A stretch of 64,000 bases of DNA from Pollutimonas subterranea. GTDB lineage: Bacteria; Pseudomonadota; Gammaproteobacteria; Burkholderiales; Burkholderiaceae_B. Shown piece after piece: positions 35,568 through 44,950 of the stretch; position 1 is the stretch's first letter; the number at the start of each line of letters is the position of its first letter. Location of the stretch: the NCBI RefSeq assembly GCF_002849655.1, contig NZ_PDNW01000003.1:62001-126000 (forward strand), in the 5' to 3' direction. The position numbers and the translations under genes are program-made. The notes under the pieces were generated by a model. It was not told the origin of the DNA. It searched no databases and worked only from the letters and a program-made list of their open reading frames with translations.

Positions 35568-36224
35568 ATGACTGCTCGTATCAAGATTGATTTCGTCTCT
35601 GACGTTTCCTGCCCATGGTGCGCCGTGGGCCTCGCTTCGCTGGAGCGCGCGCTGGCTCGCCTCGATGGCGAGCTGGAGGCCGAGATTCATTTTCAGCCTT
35701 TCGAGCTGAATCCGGATATGCCGGCTAACGGCCAGGACACGGTGGAGCGGCTCTCGCGCAAGTATGGGCTGACGCCTGAACAGGTGCGACGCAATGGCGA
35801 GGCCATCACCGCGCGAGGGCGCGAGGTAGGCTTCACGTTCAACATGGACAAACGCACGCGAACGTACAACACGTTTGACGCGCATCGACTCCTGCACTGG
35901 GCCGGTCTTGAAGGGCATCAACTGGAACTGAAGCATGCGCTTCTGAAGGCCTATTTCACTGACGGCGAGAATCCCAGCGATCATGATGTGTTGGCCAGGC
36001 TGTGTGTCGAGTCGGGGCTCGATGCCAAGCGCGCCCGCGAAATTCTTGATTCCGACGAGTACGCTGCCGAGGTGCGTGAGCGCGAGCGGTTCTATATGGA
36101 GCAGGGAATTAATTCCGTACCAGCGGTCATCATGAATGATCGGCATCTTATACAGGGCGGACAAGCGCCCGACACATTCGAGCGCGCACTGCGTGGGGTG
36201 GCAGGCCTTCAAGCAGGGGGTTGA
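35568..36224 (+). CDS. DsbA-family (FrnE-like) oxidoreductase
   Basis: 218 residues with a thioredoxin-fold CPWC active site (VSCPWCAVG) close to the N-terminus and a helical insert, ending in the cis-Pro loop SVPAVIMND. FrnE-like proteins are cytoplasmic disulfide isomerase-type enzymes linked to oxidative stress. There is no signal peptide. ATG 35568 follows CAGGAG. It lies 52 bases after the alcohol dehydrogenase and is probably co-transcribed. Confidence 0.9.
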   Translation: MTARIKIDFVSDVSCPWCAVGLASLERALARLDGELEAEIHFQPFELNPDMPANGQDTVERLSRKYGLTPEQVRRNGEAITARGREVGFTFNMDKRTRTYNTFDAHRLLHWAGLEGHQLELKHALLKAYFTDGENPSDHDVLARLCVESGLDAKRAREILDSDEYAAEVRERERFYMEQGINSVPAVIMNDRHLIQGGQAPDTFERALRGVAGLQAGG

Positions 36225-36232
36225 GGCCTACA

Positions 36233-36583
36233 CTAAGGAAGCATGCCCCCGACAGAGCGCCGCATCGCATGTACGGTTTTCTGCGCTACCCAATCTTTGG
36301 TCTGTTCGCTGAATTCCAGGAAATGGCGCGAGCGCATATGGGCCTGGATCGCTTCTTGATTGTCGTAGAGTTCATACAGGAAGAAGACGGTAGGATCTGC
36401 AGGGTCGCGGCACACATCGAAGAATTTGCAGCCGGGCTCTTCGTTGAGGGAGGTGACTGCGTTTTGCTTTATGGCCGATTCAAATTGTTCTACGAACTCC
36501 GGTTTGATATGGAACTGGACAATCAAGGCTTCGAGCATGATGTCGTGCGTATCGGGATGGATTTTGTTGGACTGTGTCTTCAT
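36233..36583 (-). CDS. Antibiotic biosynthesis monooxygenase-domain protein
   Basis: 116 residues. The ABM ferredoxin-like fold is recognised from LIVQFHIKPEFVEQFESAIK, EPGCKFFDVCRDPADPTVFF and LYELYDNQEAIQAHMRSRHF, similar to YgiN/LsrG-type proteins. Many of these act on quinones or small reactive carbonyl compounds; the substrate here is unknown. Convergent with the DsbA-like gene. Confidence 0.85.
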   Translation of the reverse strand: MKTQSNKIHPDTHDIMLEALIVQFHIKPEFVEQFESAIKQNAVTSLNEEPGCKFFDVCRDPADPTVFFLYELYDNQEAIQAHMRSRHFLEFSEQTKDWVAQKTVHAMRRSVGGMLP

Positions 36584-36721
36584 GGAATGAGCGATCCGCT
36601 GCAGAATGCATGCGCCTGTAAGTTTGTCTACGCATATAGTATAGGAAGAGGCGTAATCGCCGATATTCGTACAGGTTGCAGCTCATCTGCCTGCCAGAAT
36701 AGGGCGGAAAACAGGCATTAC

Positions 36722-37226
36722 ATGCCGGCACGGGCAGGATTGAATACAGAATGATTGGGGGTGGTGAGCTGGACCAGCTCATCGACCGCGATCCGCACTT
36801 TTGGCTGTAGATGCCAAGTCTTTTGCCAAATGACATGAATCGGCATCACGCCGCCCGATATCTCGGAAAGAACTTGTGTAAGCACTCCGCTGCGTAGGGC
36901 GTCATCGGCCAGCTACGTCGGTAACTGGGCCAAGCCGCTGCCGACAAGGCATGCATGAAGCAAGGCATCGCCATCGGTCAACTCATGTCGGGATCGGATC
37001 TCTTGCGGTTCAATTTCCCCTGCTCATTTTTCAACAACCAGGCGGGCCGATGACCATGGCGCCAACCCGTGACGCAGTCATGGTTGCGCAGATCCGTAAC
37101 GGTGGCGGGCACGCCGCGAAGCGCATATAAAACCAGGCGTTGCTCCCCCAAGCGGCGCGCGATGAGCTCTGAAGAGTCAGGCAGCACACCGATACGAACG
37201 GCCAGATCAAGCCTATGAGCATTTAT
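36722..37226 (-). pseudogene. LysR-family regulator, degraded
   Basis: The sensor domain of a LysR regulator is readable in pieces on the minus strand: RIGVLPDSSELIARRLGEQR, LRNHDCVTGWRHGHRPAWLL, then after a frameshift at a short G-run (about 37016-37021) RSRHELTDGDALLHACLVGS, a TAG replacing a codon near 36912-36917, and MPIHVIWQKTWHLQPKVRIA. The N-terminal helix-turn-helix is missing. It points away from the quinone oxidoreductase gene, whose regulator it may once have been. Confidence 0.8.
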
Positions 37227-37286
37227 CCAAAGGCGCGTTCGGTAAAATCGTGATCAAGATCGCCGATTAATGACGGGAGAACTCTG

Positions 37287-38291
37287 ATGTCGCGTGTCGT
37301 TCGCTTCCACTCGCTGGGTGGGCCTGATGTGCTTCGGCTGGAAGAGCGGGAAGTCCCCGAGCCCGGTGCTGGCGAGGTGCTCATCAACGTCGAGGCCATT
37401 GGCCTGAACCGCGCCGATGTCATGTTCCGAACAGGACGCTATCTGGAAAAGGCCACATTTCCTTCCCAGATGGGCTTCGAAGCATCGGGAACCGTGCTTG
37501 CCTTGGGTTCCGGTGTTGAAGGCGTGCGCGTCGGCGACGCCGTGGGCGTCCTGCCTGGCTTTGATCTCAGCAAGTACGGTACTTATGCCGATCATGCCGT
37601 CATTCCGCAAGCCCATGTGTTGCCGCAGCCGCAAGGGTTGACGAGCGCTCAAGCGGCGGGGCTGTGGATGGCCTATTTGACCGCCTATGGCGGCCTCATC
37701 GAAGCCGGCAGGTTGACGGCGGGTGACTGGGTCGTCATTTCGGCGGCCTCCAGCAGCGTGGGGCTCGCCGCCATCCAGATCGCCCTGCAGGCGGGTGCCC
37801 GACCGATTGCCACCACATTAACGAGCGTCACGCGCGATGCGTTGATGGAGGCCGGAGCCTATGCGGTCATCGCGACGCAGGAAGAACCGTTGGGACAGCG
37901 CCTGCAGGAATACACCGGCGGCATGCTCAATTGCGCCTTTGATGCCGTGGGCGGGCCACAGGTAGTCGATCTTGCCCAGGCCATGGTGCCGAAAGGGCGA
38001 ATTGTCATTCACGGCGCGCTCAGCCCTGAAGACACACCCTTTCCGTTGAAGCTTGCCTTGAGAAAAAGCCTGGCGTTTCGCGGCTACGTCTATACAGAAG
38101 TGACGAAAAACATCGACAGCCTCGCGCGTGCCCAGCACTTTATTGCGCAAGGTATCGCATCAGGCATGTTACGGCCGCATATCGACAGGACATTTTCATT
38201 GGATGAGGTGGTCGATGCGCATCGATACCTGGAGTCCAGCCAGCAGTTTGGAAAAGTCGTGTTGACGACTTCACCAGCGGCTCATGTATAG
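37287..38291 (+). CDS. Medium-chain zinc-free quinone oxidoreductase-like protein
   Basis: 334 residues of the MDR family, quinone-oxidoreductase-like. It has [35 protein letters not shown] and the cofactor region [19 protein letters not shown] in place of GxGxxG; zinc-ligand cysteines are lacking. It likely reduces quinones or enones with NADPH (family inference). ATG 37287 follows GGGAGAA. A broken divergent LysR gene adjoins. Confidence 0.85.
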   Translation: MSRVVRFHSLGGPDVLRLEEREVPEPGAGEVLINVEAIGLNRADVMFRTGRYLEKATFPSQMGFEASGTVLALGSGVEGVRVGDAVGVLPGFDLSKYGTYADHAVIPQAHVLPQPQGLTSAQAAGLWMAYLTAYGGLIEAGRLTAGDWVVISAASSSVGLAAIQIALQAGARPIATTLTSVTRDALMEAGAYAVIATQEEPLGQRLQEYTGGMLNCAFDAVGGPQVVDLAQAMVPKGRIVIHGALSPEDTPFPLKLALRKSLAFRGYVYTEVTKNIDSLARAQHFIAQGIASGMLRPHIDRTFSLDEVVDAHRYLESSQQFGKVVLTTSPAAHV

Positions 38292-38359
38292 TAAGTCTGA
38301 TAGGTTCTGTCGACGTACAGTTTCCACGAAAGATTGTTATCGCTCAAGGAGAATGCGCT

Positions 38360-39859
38360 ATGGCTAATTCGAACGACAAGGCTGCTCACGGTTCAACCAC
38401 GGGGTCCGGCGCGCCTGCGCCCAGCGACCGTAATTCGCTGACGATGGGCCCCAATGGGCCTATTTTGCTTCACGACGTTCACTTTCTTGAACAAATGGCG
38501 CACTTCAATCGCGAGAAGGTACCGGAACGCCAGCCGCATGCCAAAGGAGCGGGTGCATTTGGCGTATTCGAGACCACGGCGGATGTCTCCGCCTACACCA
38601 AGGCCGCTTTGTTCCAGAAGGGCTGTAGAACCGAAATGCTGGCGCGGTTTTCGACGGTAGCGGGTGAGTCGGGCAGCCCGGACACTTGGCGCGACGTTCG
38701 CGGCTTCTCGCTCAAGTTCTACACGGAAGAAGGCAATTACGACCTCGTCGGCAATAACACGCCTATTTTCTTCGTGCGCGATCCGATGAAGTTTCCGCAC
38801 TTCATCCGCAGCCAGAAGCGCTTGCCAGACTCGGGCCTGCGTGACAACCACATGCAGTGGGACTTCTGGACCAATAATCCCGAATCCGCCCATCAGGTCA
38901 CCTATCTCATGGGCGATCGCGGCCTGCCTCGTACCTGGCGCCACATGAACGGCTATGGCTCACACACCTTTATGTGGGTCAATGCGAAAGGCGAGAAATT
39001 CTGGGTCAAGTATCATTTCCATACCCACCAGGGCATGGAGTTTTTCAATAATGGCCAGGCCAAGGAAATGGCCGGGATGGATGCCGACTATCACCGTCGA
39101 GACCTGTTCGAGGCCATCGAGAACGGCGAGCATCCAAGCTGGACGCTGTCGGTACAGGTGATGCCCTACGGCGACGCCAAGGCCTATCGCTTCAATCCCT
39201 TTGACCTGACCAAGACCTGGTCACACAAAGATTATCCGTTGATTGAAGTGGGCACGATGACGCTCAATCGCAATCCCGAGAACTTCTTTGCCGAAATCGA
39301 GCAGGCCGCCTTTTCGCCCGGCGCCATCGTTCCTGGCATTGGACTGTCGCCCGACAAGATGCTGCTGGGGCGCGCCTTTGCCTATAACGATGCGCAGCGC
39401 AACCGCATAGGCACTAATTTCCACCAATTACCCGTCAACAAGCCCAAAGTTCCTGTCAACACTTATATGTTCGACGGGCAAATGACGTACGAGCACAGTG
39501 GCAACCAGCCGGTCTATGCACCGAACTCGCAAGGGCGCAGCTGGGCCGACGAAACCGGAAAAGTGGAAGATGGCTGGGAAACCGATAGCGATATGGTGCG
39601 CAGCGCCTACACCCTGCATGCCGAGGATGACGATTTTGGCCAACCCGGCACATTGGTCCGACAGGTGTATAACGACGAGCAACGGGATCGCCTGATTGAA
39701 ACTGTTGCCGGCAGTTTGCTGGGTGGTGTGCGCAGCCCGGTACTCGAGCGCGCGTTTGAGTACTGGAAGAGCATCGATCCCGATGTGGGCCGGCGCATAG
39801 AAGAAAAGGTACGTTCGGGCAAGGCGTCCGAGCCGGCAGCCGGAATGAGCGAAGCCTAA
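38360..39859 (+). CDS. katA: Monofunctional catalase
   Basis: 499 residues, small-subunit clade. The distal haem residues are visible in [13 protein letters not shown] (His) and the Asn of [15 protein letters not shown]. Other marks are [20 protein letters not shown] and the proximal haem Tyr in [14 protein letters not shown]. An N-terminal Ser/Thr-rich extension of about 30 residues precedes the core. ATG follows AAGGAG. Cytoplasmic H2O2 removal, consistent with neighbouring redox genes. The symbol is by type; the species-specific name is not certain. Confidence 0.93.
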   Translation: MANSNDKAAHGSTTGSGAPAPSDRNSLTMGPNGPILLHDVHFLEQMAHFNREKVPERQPHAKGAGAFGVFETTADVSAYTKAALFQKGCRTEMLARFSTVAGESGSPDTWRDVRGFSLKFYTEEGNYDLVGNNTPIFFVRDPMKFPHFIRSQKRLPDSGLRDNHMQWDFWTNNPESAHQVTYLMGDRGLPRTWRHMNGYGSHTFMWVNAKGEKFWVKYHFHTHQGMEFFNNGQAKEMAGMDADYHRRDLFEAIENGEHPSWTLSVQVMPYGDAKAYRFNPFDLTKTWSHKDYPLIEVGTMTLNRNPENFFAEIEQAAFSPGAIVPGIGLSPDKMLLGRAFAYNDAQRNRIGTNFHQLPVNKPKVPVNTYMFDGQMTYEHSGNQPVYAPNSQGRSWADETGKVEDGWETDSDMVRSAYTLHAEDDDFGQPGTLVRQVYNDEQRDRLIETVAGSLLGGVRSPVLERAFEYWKSIDPDVGRRIEEKVRSGKASEPAAGMSEA

Positions 39860-39899
39860 GCTCGCCGACGTTCAATGTAACGCTGGTCGGAAGGTTTGA

Positions 39900-40856
39900 T
39901 CATGCCTTGGTTGCCGTAGCGGCGGTGTCCGGATCGATATCGAATTCGATTGGATATCCCGCCGCCACCCAGGCCTCGATGCCACCGGCCAGCGGTCGAA
40001 CCCTGCCATAGCCTTGTTGCATCAACTGTTTTGCAACCATGGCCGCCGATGCGTCGTTGGGGCAATCGCAGTACACGATGACTTCATCGGCAGGTCCCAT
40101 ATTTATTGCGATATCGCTGGCGGTAAGGGAGATCGCGCCTGGAATGCGGCCTTGCGCCTGTGCAAGCGCCGATCGTACATCGACGACGATGGCATGGTCG
40201 CCCGATTCCAGCATGCCGTGCAATTCATAGGGGGTGACCCGTTCCATGCACAGGAATTTGACGAAGCGTTTGCGCTGCCACCACTTGTTCGCCACGAACA
40301 ACAGAAGCGCGATGCTCAGCAGCAGCCCACCCAGCATGCCAAGGCTGATCAGTATATCCAGCAGCTCGTCGACCGCCGTACTGAACAGGGATCCCAGATA
40401 GATGGCTGACCCGGCCCAGAGCGCCGCGCCTATGACGTCGAACAGCAAGAAGCTTCTTTTCGGGGTTCCGACGGCGCCTGCCAGCACACTGGCGATGGAG
40501 GCAAATCCAGGAATGAACTTGGCCACCATCAGCGATGGCGGCCCCCAGCGCAAGTAAATGGATTCCGTCTGCCTGACGCATGAGTCAGGCGACAGGGAAA
40601 TGCGGCATAGCGTCGACAGCATTTTGCGGCCATAACGCCGACCGGCCAGGTACCAGCCGAAGTCCGCAAGCAACGCGCCGAAGACGGCAACGCCCAGCAA
40701 GGCGAACGCGGAATAGCCGCTGGTATCGAGCAGCGCGCCCGCAACGACCAGGATGGGGTAGGCCGGCACGGGCGCACCTGCCTGCTCGACAAGCACGTTG
40801 AGGAACACAACAACAAGGCCGTGTTCCTCAATGAGTTGCAGTATGGATTGCATCAT
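39900..40856 (-). CDS. DedA-family membrane protein fused to a rhodanese domain
   Basis: 318 residues. The N-terminal 200 residues form a DedA/SNARE-associated membrane domain (VEQAGAPVPAYPILVVAGAL, VAKFIPGFASIASVLAGAVG). The C-terminal part is a rhodanese (VVDVRSALAQAQGRIPGAIS, EVIVYCDCPNDASAAMVAKQ, GRVRPLAGGIEAWVAAGYPI). The active-loop Cys is in YCDCPND. DedA proteins include undecaprenyl-phosphate and lipid flippases. Convergent with the catalase gene. Confidence 0.9.
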   Translation of the reverse strand: MMQSILQLIEEHGLVVVFLNVLVEQAGAPVPAYPILVVAGALLDTSGYSAFALLGVAVFGALLADFGWYLAGRRYGRKMLSTLCRISLSPDSCVRQTESIYLRWGPPSLMVAKFIPGFASIASVLAGAVGTPKRSFLLFDVIGAALWAGSAIYLGSLFSTAVDELLDILISLGMLGGLLLSIALLLFVANKWWQRKRFVKFLCMERVTPYELHGMLESGDHAIVVDVRSALAQAQGRIPGAISLTASDIAINMGPADEVIVYCDCPNDASAAMVAKQLMQQGYGRVRPLAGGIEAWVAAGYPIEFDIDPDTAATATKA

Positions 40857-40873
40857 GGCGTGCTTCGATAAGC

Positions 40874-42100
40874 TTAGGCGCGCCGCACGTGGCTTTCGTT
40901 CAATTTGCCGATGCTGTCGACGCCGCTATGCAGCACGGTATTGATCAATTCGCGGTTCATGAATTCCATTACGCCATTCACACCGCCCGCGCCACCCGCG
41001 GTCAGGCCGTACATCAATGGACGGCCGATCGCAACGGCATTCGCGCCCAGCGCCAGTGCTTTCACGATATCGGTGCCGCGGCGGATGCCGCTGTCCATGA
41101 TGATGGGCACGTCGCCTTGCAGTGCTTGAGCGATTTCAGGCAAAACGGTAATTGCCGCGGGCGTGCCGTCCAAGGCCCGGCCACCATGGTTGGAAACCTG
41201 GATGGCGGCCGCACCCGCCTTCACGGCTGCAACCGCATCTTCCGGCCGGGTCACGCCCTTTACGATGACCGGCAGGCCAGTGGTGGCGCCGATGAATTCC
41301 AGGTCATCCCAAGTCAGGTTCGTCTTGAACGCATTGGGATTGCCAGTGGGGAAATTGCCATAGGGCAGCCATGGCCGGGGGTTGCCCAGGCGCATGTATT
41401 CATCGGACGAGCCTTGGCCGATGGCATCCACCGTGAAAACGATGGCCTTGAAGCCGGCGTCGCGTGCACGCAGGAGCACTTCCTTGGATTGGCCCGCATC
41501 GACCGTCAAATACATTTGAAACCATTTCGGTCCTGCCGAGGCTTTGGCAATGTCTTCCATGCTGCGCGTGGAAGCGCTTGATACGGTCAACAGGGCGCCG
41601 GAGCGGGCTGCGCCTTCGGCGGTGGCGACTTCACCGGCGGGGTGGTGCAGTCCATGGCTGCCGAATGGCGTCACAATAACCGGGTGGGGAAGTTTCTCGC
41701 CCAGCAGCGTCACCGAAGTATCGATCTTCTCGCGCACGATACCTTGCATCCGGTGAGGGGTGAAGACGTAGTCGCCAAAAGCGCGGCGGTTCTCGCGCAA
41801 GGTCCACTGGTCACCTGAACCGTGGGAGACAAACACATAGGTGCCGTGCCCGTACTTCTGCTTGGCTTCCTCTTCCAGGAGATCGATATTGAATACGCGA
41901 AGGTCTTTGTTGATCCCTTTGCGCTCGATCATCATCGACTCGGTACCCGCTTCTTCCTTTACCTGGGCGCGTGCCAAGCCCGAAGCCGACAGCGCAGCGG
42001 TCGCAAAACCCGCCCCGGCCAGCCGGAACATATCACGGCGTGTACGGTTCGCAGGCTCGGATACAGTAGCGGAAATCAGATCGTTCGCAGAGTCGTTCAT
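40874..42100 (-). CDS. FMN-dependent alpha-hydroxy-acid oxidase with Tat signal
   Basis: 408 residues. The N-terminus has twin arginines (TRRDMFRLAGAGFATAALSA), so the protein is probably exported folded with FMN. The FMN-dependent (S)-hydroxy-acid oxidase domain carries the catalytic SNHGGRALDG and the phosphate-binding DSGIRRGTDIVKALALGANA. Lactate/glycolate-type oxidation is the family reaction; the acceptor is unknown. Most relatives are cytoplasmic, so export is notable. ATG follows AGGAGAAG. Confidence 0.87.
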   Translation of the reverse strand: MNDSANDLISATVSEPANRTRRDMFRLAGAGFATAALSASGLARAQVKEEAGTESMMIERKGINKDLRVFNIDLLEEEAKQKYGHGTYVFVSHGSGDQWTLRENRRAFGDYVFTPHRMQGIVREKIDTSVTLLGEKLPHPVIVTPFGSHGLHHPAGEVATAEGAARSGALLTVSSASTRSMEDIAKASAGPKWFQMYLTVDAGQSKEVLLRARDAGFKAIVFTVDAIGQGSSDEYMRLGNPRPWLPYGNFPTGNPNAFKTNLTWDDLEFIGATTGLPVIVKGVTRPEDAVAAVKAGAAAIQVSNHGGRALDGTPAAITVLPEIAQALQGDVPIIMDSGIRRGTDIVKALALGANAVAIGRPLMYGLTAGGAGGVNGVMEFMNRELINTVLHSGVDSIGKLNESHVRRA

Positions 42101-42110
42101 GGTACTTCTC

Positions 42111-43097
42111 CTAGGTAATTTCGTGAGGCTTGCGGGTTGGTGTGCCTTCCAAGTCCAGTATGGGGCCCAGCGGAACGATGCCGTTGGGATTGATGCTGTC
42201 GTGGCTGCGGTAGTAGTGCTGCTTGATATGGTCGAAATTCACCGTCGCCGCAATGCCGCGCCATTGATAGAGTTCGCGCGTGTAACTCCACAGGTTCTCA
42301 TAATCGGCCAGGCGTCTCAGGTTGCACTTGAAATGGCCGTGGTAAACGGCGTCAAAGCGGATTAGCGTGGTGAACAGGCGCCAGTCAGCCTCGGTGACCT
42401 GGTCGCCCAACAGATAGCGTTGCCGCCCCAGCCTGGTTTCCAGCTTGTCGAGATAGGCAAACAGCTTGCCGACCTCCTGCTCATAGACGTCTTGGTCGGT
42501 CGCAAATCCGACCTTGTACACGCCGTTGTTGACGGCATCATAGATTTCAGCATTGATGGCATCGATCTGCGGCAGCAGTTCCACAGGGGCGTAATCGCCT
42601 CCGCTGGCACAGATGCCATCGAATGCCGAGTTGAGCATGCGAATGATTTCGGACGACTCATTGCTGACGATGGTGTTGCGTTCCAGGTCCCAGAGGACAG
42701 GCACCGTCACGCGCCCGCTGTATTGGGGCTGCGCGCGCAGGTAGACCTCATACAGGTATCGGGCTTGGCCCACCGGATCGGCCACCACGCCGGGCGCGGG
42801 CTCGAAGGTCCAGCCGTGCTTGCCCATATAAGGGTTGACGACGGACACACTGATCATGTGCTCCAGGCCTTTCAAGGCTCGCAGGATCAATACGCGGTTT
42901 GCCCAAGGGCAGGCCAGCGAGACATAAAGGTGATAGCGGCCGGGCTCGGCCCTGAATCCCTCGCCACCGCTAGCACCGGCGCTGCCGTCTGGCGTAATCC
43001 AGTTGCGAAACTGTGCGTCGTTGCGTACGAAGCGGCCGCCCGTGCTTGCCGTGTCATACCACTGTTCATGCCATTTTCCGTCTATGAGAAGTCCCAT
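42111..43097 (-). CDS. Glutathionyl-hydroquinone reductase (GST, YqjG/ECM4-like)
   Basis: 328 residues. The thioredoxin-like domain contains the CPWA active site (LYVSLACPWANRVLILRALK), and family marks include VSVVNPYMGKHGWTF, TVPVLWDLERNTIVSNESSE and a C-terminal YQWRGIAATVNFDHIKQHYY. These enzymes remove glutathione from glutathionyl-hydroquinones. ATG 43097 follows AAAGGAAG; a ten-residue longer frame is less likely. Ten bases upstream of the FMN oxidase gene in the same direction. Confidence 0.92.
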   Translation of the reverse strand: MGLLIDGKWHEQWYDTASTGGRFVRNDAQFRNWITPDGSAGASGGEGFRAEPGRYHLYVSLACPWANRVLILRALKGLEHMISVSVVNPYMGKHGWTFEPAPGVVADPVGQARYLYEVYLRAQPQYSGRVTVPVLWDLERNTIVSNESSEIIRMLNSAFDGICASGGDYAPVELLPQIDAINAEIYDAVNNGVYKVGFATDQDVYEQEVGKLFAYLDKLETRLGRQRYLLGDQVTEADWRLFTTLIRFDAVYHGHFKCNLRRLADYENLWSYTRELYQWRGIAATVNFDHIKQHYYRSHDSINPNGIVPLGPILDLEGTPTRKPHEIT

Positions 43098-43159
43098 ATT
43101 GCTTCCTTTTCCTGGTGGCATCCCCACATGGGAACGCGATACAGTTACCTCGTGCCAGC

Positions 43160-43738
43160 TTACTCCGTGATTGCTTCGAGGGCGATGTCCAGCGTTACGT
43201 CGTCACCCACACCGGGTGCAAACTTGCCGGCATTGAATTCGCTGCGTTTAATGACCGTGGTCGCATTGGCACCGATGGCGTCCTTCTTTAGCATAGGATG
43301 TGCGCCGTTGAAAAAGGAGGTTACGGCAAGGGTGACCGGCTTGGTAATGCCTTTGATCGTCAGGTCACCTTCGATGCTTGCGGGCTTGCCGTCCTCAAAA
43401 ACCACCTTGGTTGATGTGAAGGTGGCCGTCGGGTATGTGGCAGTGTCCAGGAAGTCAGCGCCCTGAATGTGATCGTCGAACATCTCGAAACCCGTATCGA
43501 TCGACGTCATGTCGATGGTGACATCAACACGGGCTTGCTTTGCCTGTTTATCGAGCACGACCGAGCCCGTGGTTTTGTTGAAGCGCAGGATCTGCGTGGA
43601 CATGCCCATGTGGTCATACGAGAAGCGCGGGAATGAATGGGTGGGGTCCAGAACATAGGTCTGCGGCGCGGCCATCGCTTGTCCGGCGAACAGGGCGGAG
43701 AAAGCGAGGGCGACAGCGGAAACTTGAGTGCGGGTCAT
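43160..43738 (-). CDS. yceI: YceI-family periplasmic protein
   Basis: 192 residues with a cleavable signal peptide (ending GQAMAAP) and the YceI lipocalin-like barrel: TYVLDPTHSFPRFSYDHMGM, TTGSVVLDKQAKQARVDVTI, FEMFDDHIQGADFLDTATYP. YceI proteins bind isoprenoid/quinone-like lipids and respond to base or oxidative stress. Divergent from the LysR gene at 43.93 kb, which probably controls it. Confidence 0.92.
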   Translation of the reverse strand: MTRTQVSAVALAFSALFAGQAMAAPQTYVLDPTHSFPRFSYDHMGMSTQILRFNKTTGSVVLDKQAKQARVDVTIDMTSIDTGFEMFDDHIQGADFLDTATYPTATFTSTKVVFEDGKPASIEGDLTIKGITKPVTLAVTSFFNGAHPMLKKDAIGANATTVIKRSEFNAGKFAPGVGDDVTLDIALEAITE

Positions 43739-43925
43739 GATGTATATCCTTTATGAACTAAGTTGGACTGGATCGTCTGAAACATGTGTCGCCAATTCGG
43801 CGAGCTGTTTATCTAGTGATCTCGTCGACGGAGCAACTTTAGTCGTTCCATTCAAATGAATAAATGGATATACTGGACATATACAATTCCTATATATGGA
43901 ATAGTGTGGTTTTCAGGAGGAGTCC
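43739..43925. promoter_or_regulatory. Divergent yceI/lysR promoter region
   Basis: 187 bases between two start codons, AT-rich near the LysR start, with an imperfect dyad around 43867-43905 (ATATACTGGACATATACA and TATATATGGAATA). A LysR-type T-N11-A site is plausible, but no single site can be picked. Confidence 0.4.
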
Positions 43926-44864
43926 ATGGATCGTTTGGTTGCAATGCAAATCTTTGAACGGGTAGCGGAGGAAAACGGCTTTGCGGCCGCAGCGCGCGCC
44001 ATGGATATGTCGCCTCCCGTAGTGACGCGTCTAATTGCCGAACTCGAGGCCTATCTCGGTACGCGACTGTTTCAGCGAACTACCCGGCGCGTTTCGCTGA
44101 CGGAAGCGGGCGAGGCCTATCTGGTTCGTGTCCGTCAAATTCTGCAGGACGTCGACGAAGCCGATGCAGTCGCCAGTGCACATACCAATGAGCTTGCCGG
44201 CCGCTTGCGTGTGCATACACAGCCGGCCCTGGCAAGCTATGTGATCGCTCCTTTGCTGGCGGAGTTTCGCCGCCGTCATCCTGGCATTGTGGTTGACATT
44301 GACGTCGAGGCACACAGAGACCCGCCTATCGAGGACTTCGACATTACTTTGCTCGGCACCGATGCAAGCTTCGACGCTGATATCGTCGCCCGTAAGGTCA
44401 TTGAATCCGAAGTCATCCTGGTGGCGTCGCCGGCGTATGTGAAACATAGGGGCTCGCCCAAGGCGCCTGAGGACTTGGCACAGCATGCCTGCCTGCGACT
44501 TAAAGGACCCGATGGTCCCCTGCGGGCGTGGCGCATGTGGTCAGGTCAACACCCGGATCATGTGCTCGAGATGAACGTCGACCCTGTCGTTATTGCAAAC
44601 CATACCGACACCTTGCTGCGCGCTGCACTGGATGGTGCCGGCATTACATCGATATCGCTGGATATCGTGGCGCCTTACCTTACCCGTGGAGAACTGGTTC
44701 GGGTGCTTAGTCCATGGACTACGGGTCGGCTTGCGATGTATGCGGCACTGCCAAGCCGAAAGTTCATTCCGCAACGATCCCGTGTGTTCCTGGACTATTT
44801 GGTCGAGCATACCCGCGCGCAGAATAACGAGGCCTTGAAGGTGTGCGCGGCTTGTGAACGGTGA
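43926..44864 (+). CDS. LysR-family regulator
   Basis: 312 residues. Helix-turn-helix region: MDRLVAMQIFERVAEENGFA, then ARAMDMSPPVVTRLIAELEA. The sensor domain includes GRLRVHTQPALASYVIAPLL. It resembles the DsdC/CrgA-type group that often regulates quinone-responsive genes next to it. ATG follows AGGAGGAG. Divergent from yceI. Confidence 0.9.
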   Translation: MDRLVAMQIFERVAEENGFAAAARAMDMSPPVVTRLIAELEAYLGTRLFQRTTRRVSLTEAGEAYLVRVRQILQDVDEADAVASAHTNELAGRLRVHTQPALASYVIAPLLAEFRRRHPGIVVDIDVEAHRDPPIEDFDITLLGTDASFDADIVARKVIESEVILVASPAYVKHRGSPKAPEDLAQHACLRLKGPDGPLRAWRMWSGQHPDHVLEMNVDPVVIANHTDTLLRAALDGAGITSISLDIVAPYLTRGELVRVLSPWTTGRLAMYAALPSRKFIPQRSRVFLDYLVEHTRAQNNEALKVCAACER

Positions 44865-44950
44865 TTCCGGCGACGGTTGTGCGGTGACCGTGATCGGTGT
44901 CAGGGTACGTGTATCGCCCAATGAAAATTTACATGGAGATGAATAAAGCT

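Noticed and set aside
42420..43466. 348-codon plus-strand frame opposite the GST and yceI
   Set aside because: Spans two well-identified minus-strand genes and has no domain.
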